From positions 620,001 through 684,000 of the forward strand of contig CAZNSX010000001.1 in assembly GCA_964575845.1 (NCBI GenBank): DNA of 64,000 nucleotides, given 5' to 3'. Below, piece by piece: positions 58,810-64,000 of the stretch (positions are counted from its first letter, which is position 1; every line of letters begins with the position of its first letter). The position numbers and the translations under genes are program-made. The DNA comes from CAZNSX01 sp964575845. Lineage in GTDB: Bacteria; UBA8248; CAZNSX01. The notes under the pieces are model-generated. The model was given only the letters and a program-made list of their open reading frames with translations, was not told where the DNA came from and did not search any database.

Positions 58810-59417
58810 TCTCTCCCCGCCGCGGGAAGAACAAGGAAGCCCTCCTCCCTGTCTCCAAGCTCGAGGCTCCGTCCCTGGAGATGGTCCCTCGCCACGAGAG
58901 CACAGGTGATGGCGTCGAGTTCATGGGTCGAGATATCATCGCGCTCAACATGACCCCTCAGCCCGAAGGCCAGGAGGGCTTCTCTCAGCCCTCTTCGGTC
59001 CCTCTGCCGGGGAATCCCCCAGAAGTCCTGCGCGCCTCCGGGATAGGTCTCGATGACTGGGAACCCCTCCGCCTCCAGGCGATCCCTTAAGGCTATGCCC
59101 CTCTTGGTCAATGCCCGCATGGGGCCTAACGTGATGGGGAAGAATTTTATCCTGAGGCGTCTCAGCTCCAGGTCGCATTGCCTGAAGTGAGAGCTGCCGG
59201 CGCAGGAGCAGTCGTCCTCCAGGCAACAGCGCTGCCTTGGAAGAAAAAGGGGGGCATCTATGGCGATGAGGGCCGCCTCGCGCGGAACCTTTGCCAAGAT
59301 CTCATCGTCACTCAAAAGAAGGCATGTTTTTACCTTCCTCCCCCTGAGGACACAGAGACCGGTGGGGCGACGGGGGGACCCCGCGAGGTCGATTCCTAAG
59401 GCCGTAAGTTGCTTCAA
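58806..59417 (-). CDS. DUF429 family protein
   Basis: 203-aa RNase H-like-fold protein of DUF429 (LTALGIDLAGSPRRPTGLCVL, then AALIAIDAPLFLP, IETYPGGAQDFWG, and HELDAITCALVARDHL). Acidic residues in GIDLAG, AIDAP and ELDA fit the carboxylate set of that fold, but the activity is not established. The Cys-rich insert QRCCLEDDCSCAGSSHFRQC could bind metal. Its start overlaps the stop of the preceding beta-propeller gene by 4 nt, so the two form an operon. Confidence 0.88.
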   Translation of the reverse strand: MKQLTALGIDLAGSPRRPTGLCVLRGRKVKTCLLLSDDEILAKVPREAALIAIDAPLFLPRQRCCLEDDCSCAGSSHFRQCDLELRRLRIKFFPITLGPMRALTKRGIALRDRLEAEGFPVIETYPGGAQDFWGIPRQRDRRGLREALLAFGLRGHVERDDISTHELDAITCALVARDHLQGRSLELGDREEGFLVLPAAGRD

Positions 59418-60196
59418 TGCGGCTTCCGGGGCGCGAAGATAAGGAGGCGGTCGGGGAGGAGGTTATTGCCGTCAAGCGATAGGTAGAGATAGCCCCTTTC
59501 ATCAAGGGTTATGCCCTCAGCATTCGGGAACCCTATCGAGAAGGGCTCACCCACGAGCTTCCCTTCCCGGTTGACCTCAAGAACTTTCTGAGAGCCCCGG
59601 CTGAGAAGAAGGAAATGACCCGTCCGCTCCACATAGTGAATGCCCGAGAGATTGCTGATGCCTTCCACCTTGAAAGTCCTAAGGGGGTTCCCTTCGCGGT
59701 CAAGCTCCATGACGAAGAAGGGGTTGCGCTCCTTGACCAGAAAAAGGTGGCCCCTCCGGGTGTCAAGTGTAAGACTCTCTATCCCTTCGTTATCGGGCCG
59801 ATTGTAGCCAGCTAGGTCTATCCGAAAGGATCTCAGGACTTCCCCCCTGCGGTTGAGGACAAAGATGCGCCTCTCTCGCTCCTCGGCAATGTAAATAAGC
59901 CCTCGCGCCGGGTCATAGGCAATCCCTTCGAGGTCTCCCCGGGGGGAGGAGTGGCTCTCAACTATCTGTGCTTTCTTGGTGAGGGCAAAAAAGCCCCCCT
60001 CATCAGAGACCACAAGAAGGACCCCTCGCTCCGGGTCATAGGCTAGGCCCGAGGGCTCCTGCACCTTTATCTCATAGGAGGCCAGAAGGCGATAGTCCAG
60101 ACCGAAGGCAAGGGGACACGCGAGGAAGAGGAGAAACCCGAAAAAGAGGGCAAGCCTGGAGAGCGGTCGAGACTTCAACTGCTCCGGTTTAGCCAT
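59414..60196 (-). CDS. SdiA-regulated-type beta-propeller protein, exported
   Basis: 260 aa from the ATG at 60196 (AGAAGGAAT upstream; ATG 60214 also in frame). A hydrophobic signal segment (LALFFGFLLFLACPLAFG) is followed by a repeated-blade region: SGLAYDPERGVLLVVSDEGG, LEGIAYDPARGLIYIAEERERRIFVLNRRG, NEGIESLTLDTRRGHLFLVKE. The pattern is that of the YjiK/SdiA-regulated family of periplasmic propellers, whose ligand is unknown. It is first in an operon with the DUF429 gene. Confidence 0.82.
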   Translation of the reverse strand: MAKPEQLKSRPLSRLALFFGFLLFLACPLAFGLDYRLLASYEIKVQEPSGLAYDPERGVLLVVSDEGGFFALTKKAQIVESHSSPRGDLEGIAYDPARGLIYIAEERERRIFVLNRRGEVLRSFRIDLAGYNRPDNEGIESLTLDTRRGHLFLVKERNPFFVMELDREGNPLRTFKVEGISNLSGIHYVERTGHFLLLSRGSQKVLEVNREGKLVGEPFSIGFPNAEGITLDERGYLYLSLDGNNLLPDRLLIFAPRKPH

Positions 60197-60384
60197 TATT
60201 CCTTCTTTTTCCATTGCATTGTGAGGGCTTTCATTATATCATTTATAGGTTTCGGCGCTCTTATGGTTTAGTTGGGGATGGGCAAAGGGAAAGTTCTTGT
60301 TTTACCCCGCCGCGTCTGTTAGCATTATCTTCAGCCGGGTAAGACCCGCCCCCCTAACTTCATGAATTAGGGTTGAAACGGTAG

Positions 60385-61683
60385 ATGGAAAGCGGAAGCA
60401 GAGCCGCTGAGGAAGGCCTCTGTCGGCTTTCCGAGCGGCTTGATGTGGACCCCGATTCCCCTCTTTTTCTCCCCCAGGCGAGAGCTTACCAGTCGGAGGG
60501 AAGGCTGGAGGAAGCCATAGCCCTTTGCCTCAAGGGCCTTGAGCGCTATCCTCGGTACGTGAGTGCCAGGGTGGCCCTGGGAGCCTTCTATCTTGAGGCG
60601 GGGGATCTTGAGGAAGGGGCTCGGGAGCTGAAAAGGGCCATCGGGGAAGCCCCTCAAAACCTGCTTGCCAGGCGGCTCCTGGCAGACCTATATGAGAGGA
60701 GAGGGGAGAGGGCGGCCGCCCTGGAAATGCTGGGGCAACTCGCGCGTCTCAGCCTCTCAGACCGGGAGCTGGAAGGGTGGATGGCCCGGCTTCGGGAGAC
60801 GCAGGAGGGCCCGGGGGAGGCGCCCCCTGTAGAGGCCGGTGCTGAGGAGGCCCTTCCCACAGAGAGTCTCGCGAAGCTCTATGAATCCCAGGGCCTATTT
60901 GCCGAGGCCCTTGAAACCTATGAGAAGCTCCTTGAGAGGGAGCCTGGAAACCAGCGCCTGCAGAAAAAAGTAAAGCTTCTCGAGCAGTGGTCAACCGAGG
61001 GTAAAGCCGCCCCGAAGGGCCGAGAAGAGGCTGAAGCTTCCAGGGCCGAGAAGCCTGCTGAAGTGACCGTAGAGGAAGGAAGCGGGATAGAGGAAATTTC
61101 CCTAGAAGCGGAGATCGACGCGTCTTTTGAGGAGAGAGGGGTCGCTCTTGAGGAAGAAGGGATCGAAATTATAAGCTCGGCCGAAGCACCGACTCTGGAG
61201 GAAAAGGCCTTAGAGCCTCATGAAGAACTTGAACCCTCTGGGGAGGCACTCCCTTCGGGGGCTGAGATAGAAAAGATTCAGGAAGAGCCTGAAGAACCGG
61301 TCTCTAAAAAACCCCCGGCCACCCTGGAAGAGGAGCCCGCTCCCGGTGAGGCTCAGATAGAGGCCATCCTTGAGGAGAGCTCTCTTGAGGAGGCCCTCGC
61401 GGATTACAGGGCCGCTTTGGCTGAGAACCCCTCGGACCAATTACTCCAGGATAAGGTGAGGGAGCTTTCGGAAAAGCTTGGAAGGGAAGTTCCCGAGGTC
61501 AGTCTTCCCCTTCCTGAAACCCAGGAGGGGGAGCTGAGCCCTGCGGAGCCTCTTGAGGAGAGAGCCGTGGAGGCATCTCCTTTCCAGAAGATAAGCACGC
61601 ATGAGGAAGTTATCCGTAATCTGGAGCAATGGCTCGAGAACATTAAGAAAGATACCAGAGGGGATCAGGGAAAAGCCCCATGA
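60385..61683 (+). CDS. TPR-repeat protein with acidic linker
   Basis: 432 aa. Residues 25-125 hold three tetratricopeptide repeats (AYQSEGRLEEAIALCLKGLERYP, AFYLEAGDLEEGARELKRAI, DLYERRGERAAALEMLGQL). One more lies at about 160-200 (LAKLYESQGLFAEALETYEKLLEREPG) and another near 330. Between 210 and 320 is a very acidic Glu/Pro-rich linker. No signal peptide is evident. TPRs mediate protein contacts; the partner is unknown. It overlaps the annotated upstream edge of the transketolase frame, so the genes may be co-transcribed. Confidence 0.85.
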   Translation: MESGSRAAEEGLCRLSERLDVDPDSPLFLPQARAYQSEGRLEEAIALCLKGLERYPRYVSARVALGAFYLEAGDLEEGARELKRAIGEAPQNLLARRLLADLYERRGERAAALEMLGQLARLSLSDRELEGWMARLRETQEGPGEAPPVEAGAEEALPTESLAKLYESQGLFAEALETYEKLLEREPGNQRLQKKVKLLEQWSTEGKAAPKGREEAEASRAEKPAEVTVEEGSGIEEISLEAEIDASFEERGVALEEEGIEIISSAEAPTLEEKALEPHEELEPSGEALPSGAEIEKIQEEPEEPVSKKPPATLEEEPAPGEAQIEAILEESSLEEALADYRAALAENPSDQLLQDKVRELSEKLGREVPEVSLPLPETQEGELSPAEPLEERAVEASPFQKISTHEEVIRNLEQWLENIKKDTRGDQGKAP

Positions 61684-61757
61684 ACACCAGGAGAGGTCAT
61701 AGAGTCTCCTCTTGCGAGCAGATTTCCCTTGAGCCGCTCCCTTCTGAGGTCTTTCCG

Positions 61758-62579
61758 ATGAGCCGAGACATTAAGGAGCTTAGAGCCAGAGCCCGAGAGG
61801 TCCGCATCGATATCCTGAAGATGCTCACCAAGGCCGGCTCCGGCCACCCGGGAGGTTCCCTATCCGCGGTGGAGATATTGGTGGCCCTTTACTACGGCAA
61901 GATGCGCCACCGCCCCGGAGAGCCCGGCTGGCAAGAGCGCGACCGATTCATCCTCTCCAAGGGCCACGCCGCCCCTCTCCTGTATAGCGTCCTGGGAAGG
62001 GCGGGCTACTTTGACATGGCCCACTTCCGGGAGCTGAGACAGTTCGGCGGGATCTTAAGGGGGCATCCCGTGAGCACGGCAACCCCTGGAGTTGAGGTGT
62101 GCACAGGTTCCCTGGGTCAGGGACTCTCCCAGGCCGTGGGGATGGCCTTGGGGCTGCGCCTGGAAGGAAACCCCGGCCGGGTCTATGTGCTTTTGGGAGA
62201 TGGGGAATCTCAGGAGGGCGCAATTTGGGAGGCCGCCATGGCCGCGGCCCATTATAAGGTGGACAGCCTTTGTGCCATCACCGACTGGAACGGCCTTCAG
62301 ATTGACGGCCGGGTGGAAGATATCATGTCGCTTGGAAATCTGGCCGAGAAGTGGCTGGCCTTCGGCTGGTCCGTACAGGAAGTGGACGGGCACGACTTTG
62401 AGGCCATATTCGAAGCTCTGGATACCGCGGAGGAGGTGAAAGGCAAGCCTTCGATGATTCTGGCCCACACCGTCAAGGGCAAGGGCGTTTCCTTCATGGA
62501 AAACCAGGTCAAGTACCACGGCATTGCCCCGACGCCGGAAGAGTTGGAGATGGCTCTGGCTGAGTTAGAGGTGGAATAA
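61758..62579 (+). CDS. Transketolase, N-terminal subunit
   Basis: Thiamine-diphosphate-binding half of a split transketolase of the pentose phosphate pathway, or of a related 1-deoxy-xylulose-type two-subunit enzyme. 273 aa from the ATG at 61758 (GAGG upstream); an ATG at 61680 overlapping the TPR stop is in frame but adds a non-conserved stretch. Motifs: RIDILKMLTKAGSGHPGGSLSAVEIL, RDRFILSKGHAAPLLYSVL, the TPP motif GDGESQEGAIWEAAMAAAHY and DWNGLQIDG. The C-terminal partner gene follows 25 bp downstream. Confidence 0.94.
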   Translation: MSRDIKELRARAREVRIDILKMLTKAGSGHPGGSLSAVEILVALYYGKMRHRPGEPGWQERDRFILSKGHAAPLLYSVLGRAGYFDMAHFRELRQFGGILRGHPVSTATPGVEVCTGSLGQGLSQAVGMALGLRLEGNPGRVYVLLGDGESQEGAIWEAAMAAAHYKVDSLCAITDWNGLQIDGRVEDIMSLGNLAEKWLAFGWSVQEVDGHDFEAIFEALDTAEEVKGKPSMILAHTVKGKGVSFMENQVKYHGIAPTPEELEMALAELEVE

Positions 62580-62604
62580 GAGTGTTGAGTGAGGGGGATT
62601 CCTG

Positions 62605-63573
62605 GTGACCAAAATGATGGGAACGCGGGAGGCTTATGGAGAGACCCTGGTCGAACTTGGCGAGCAGTGTCGGGACGTGGTGGTTTTGGATGCCGACCTG
62701 AGCGGCTCTACCCGGACCGCTTACTTCGCAGAGAAATTTCCCGACCGGTTTTTCAACATGGGCGTGGCCGAGCAGAACATGATGGCAACCGCGGCGGGAC
62801 TCGCCGCCTCGGGCAAGATCGTCTTTGCCAGCACCTTCGCCGTCTTCGCTGCGGGAAGGGCTTGGGAACAGATCCGGCTTTCCATATCACTTCCCCGGCT
62901 CAACGTGAAAATCGTCGCCACCCACGGTGGTCTGACCGTGGGAGCCGATGGGGCCTCGCACCAGGCAATCGAGGATATAGCTCTCATGCGGGTTCTACCG
63001 AACATGAAGATCATTGTTCCCTCCGATGCTCCCCAAACCAAGGCCGCAGTACTTGAGGCCTTCAGGCTTCCCGGCCCCTTCTACATAAGGCTTTCCAGGG
63101 AGAAATACCCCGTCATCAACGAGGCCCCCCGTCCCTTTGCCGTAGGCACCGCCAACGTCCTGCGGCGAGGAAAGGACGCAACAATTGTGGCCATAGGCCT
63201 CATGGTGAGCAAGGCCCTCGAAGCCGCGGGCCTGCTCGAGAAGGAGGGTCTGGCGGTAGGCGTCATTGATTCGGCCTCGGTCAAGCCCATCGACCGGACG
63301 GCTCTCGTTGAGGCCGCGCAGGAGTCCGGCGCCGTTGTCACGGCCGAAGATCACTCCATCGTGGGCGGCCTGGGCGGTGCTGTAGCAGAAGTCCTCATGG
63401 AAGAATGTCCCGTGCCCTTGCGCCGGGTCGGCGTTAAGGACGTTTTCGGGAAGAGCGGTAGCTCGGCCGATCTCCTTGCCGCCTTCGGGCTCATGGAAGT
63501 TGACATAGCCGAGGCTGTGAGGGAGGTGGTGGGCTTGAAGCAGAGAGTCGCCCCTCGCTCTTATACCTTCTGA
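62605..63573 (+). CDS. Transketolase, C-terminal subunit
   Basis: 322 aa, GTG start with GAGGGGG upstream. It supplies the pyrimidine-binding and C-terminal domains: VVVLDADLSGSTRT, NMGVAEQNMMATAAGLAASGK with the catalytic Glu that activates TPP, THGGLTVGADGASHQAIEDIALMR, and VVTAEDHSIVGGLGGAVAEVL. Together with the N-terminal subunit it forms a full enzyme. ftsE follows after 18 bp. Confidence 0.94.
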   Translation: MTKMMGTREAYGETLVELGEQCRDVVVLDADLSGSTRTAYFAEKFPDRFFNMGVAEQNMMATAAGLAASGKIVFASTFAVFAAGRAWEQIRLSISLPRLNVKIVATHGGLTVGADGASHQAIEDIALMRVLPNMKIIVPSDAPQTKAAVLEAFRLPGPFYIRLSREKYPVINEAPRPFAVGTANVLRRGKDATIVAIGLMVSKALEAAGLLEKEGLAVGVIDSASVKPIDRTALVEAAQESGAVVTAEDHSIVGGLGGAVAEVLMEECPVPLRRVGVKDVFGKSGSSADLLAAFGLMEVDIAEAVREVVGLKQRVAPRSYTF

Positions 63574-63591
63574 GGGGAACCTCCGGCCCCC

Positions 63592-64000
63592 ATGATCGAG
63601 GTTTTTCACCTTTATAAAAGCTATGGCAAAGGAACTTACGCGCTCTGGGATATATCCTTTCAGGTAAGAGCCGGAGAGTTTGTCTTCATCACGGGACCCA
63701 GCGGCGCGGGAAAGACAACCCTCCTGAGAATCCTTTTCGCCGCCGAGCAGCCTGACCGTGGTCAAGTCCTGGTGGCCGGCCGCAACATACAGCGGCTCAA
63801 CCGCCGGGATATACCCAGACTAAGGCGCGGGATAGGTTTTGTCTTTCAGGATTTCAAGCTCCTTTCGCGACGCACCGTCTTCGAGAATGTCGCCTTCTGC
63901 CAGCGGGCTGTAGGCGTCCCTCCCAAGGAAATAAAGCGGCGGGTCTGGACCGTGTTGAAGATGGTAGGTCTCACCCACAAGCGGGATATTCCCGTCGAGC
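63592..64000 (+). CDS. ftsE: Cell division ATP-binding protein FtsE (runs off window)
   Basis: The first 136 codons are present. FtsE is the ABC ATPase that, with FtsX, controls peptidoglycan hydrolases at the septum. It starts MIEVFHLYKSYGKGTYALWDISF, then Walker A GPSGAGKTT (35-43) and the Q-loop region IGFVFQDFKLLSRRTVFENVAF, characteristic of FtsE rather than other ABC ATPases. It is 18 bp downstream of the transketolase gene; ftsX would be expected just beyond the window. Confidence 0.92.
   Translation, partial: MIEVFHLYKSYGKGTYALWDISFQVRAGEFVFITGPSGAGKTTLLRILFAAEQPDRGQVLVAGRNIQRLNRRDIPRLRRGIGFVFQDFKLLSRRTVFENVAFCQRAVGVPPKEIKRRVWTVLKMVGLTHKRDIPVE

Noticed and set aside
1..64000. tRNA, rRNA, CRISPR arrays and complete insertion sequences
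   Set aside because: I read for tRNA T-arm patterns, regularly spaced repeats and transposase motifs and found none that hold up.

Overview
The window looks like a scaffold from a metagenome-assembled genome of a Gram-negative anaerobe or facultative anaerobe, most likely a deltaproteobacterial (Desulfobacterota-type) or neighbouring lineage. The grounds are TRAP and Tat-dependent ABC importers, a lipobox lipoprotein, sigma-54/NtrC-type control, UbiD, 4-hydroxybutyryl-CoA dehydratase, old-yellow-enzyme and molybdopterin enzymes, and a generally GC-rich gene set with frequent GTG starts. This placement is inference; the window has no rRNA or tRNA gene. A 10-N gap at 41964-41973 is followed directly by a near-perfect Nextera adapter, so continuity at 41.9-42.05 kb is not assured.

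Layout. (1) 1-13.1 kb is a catabolic locus: SDR, TRAP permeases DctQM, an acetamidase/formamidase-like hydrolase and a UbiD decarboxylase on the opposite strand, the TRAP binding protein DctP, then an operon mobA - Rid protein - GntR regulator - molybdopterin oxidoreductase, and divergently a DUF1989 protein and a QueG-like iron-sulfur protein. (2) 13.7-15.6 kb holds a lipoprotein resembling M6 peptidases and a YjbQ protein. (3) 15.7-17.8 kb is an AT-rich three-gene cassette with a HEPN protein and a GGQHR (DndB/ParB-like) protein. (4) 17.9-26.6 kb holds an orphan biotin carboxylase, a sigma-54 regulator with two tandem small exported proteins that carry matching sigma-54 promoters and palindromic activator sites, a HIT protein, a thioesterase, two small alpha/beta-barrel proteins and a DUF484 sensor. 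(5) 26.9-46 kb holds AbfD, an OYE-like reductase, a 2053-aa nine-GAF hybrid kinase, an acyl-CoA ligase, an amine-oxidase-type FAD enzyme, a PotABCD-like ABC importer and an M20 hydrolase. (6) 46.3-53.2 kb is the second accessory region: an AT-rich TIR/deoxyribosyltransferase-like protein, a coxG gene with a relic of coxL, and a compact five-gene operon encoding two ParB-like proteins, a PD-(D/E)XK nuclease, a PAPS-reductase-like protein with a zinc ribbon, and a membrane-anchored HIT hydrolase. (7) 53.3-64 kb is core metabolism: DHH phosphoesterase, dapA, a ferredoxin pair, enolase, DUF429, a beta-propeller protein, a TPR protein, split transketolase and the start of ftsE.

Best candidates for something undescribed: the five-gene ParB/nuclease/PAPS-reductase/HIT operon (48646-53151), the HEPN-GGQHR cassette (15722-17760), and the duplicated sigma-54 module with its two-cysteine helical exported proteins (20459-23338). 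The metabolic genes are familiar families whose substrates cannot be fixed from sequence alone.
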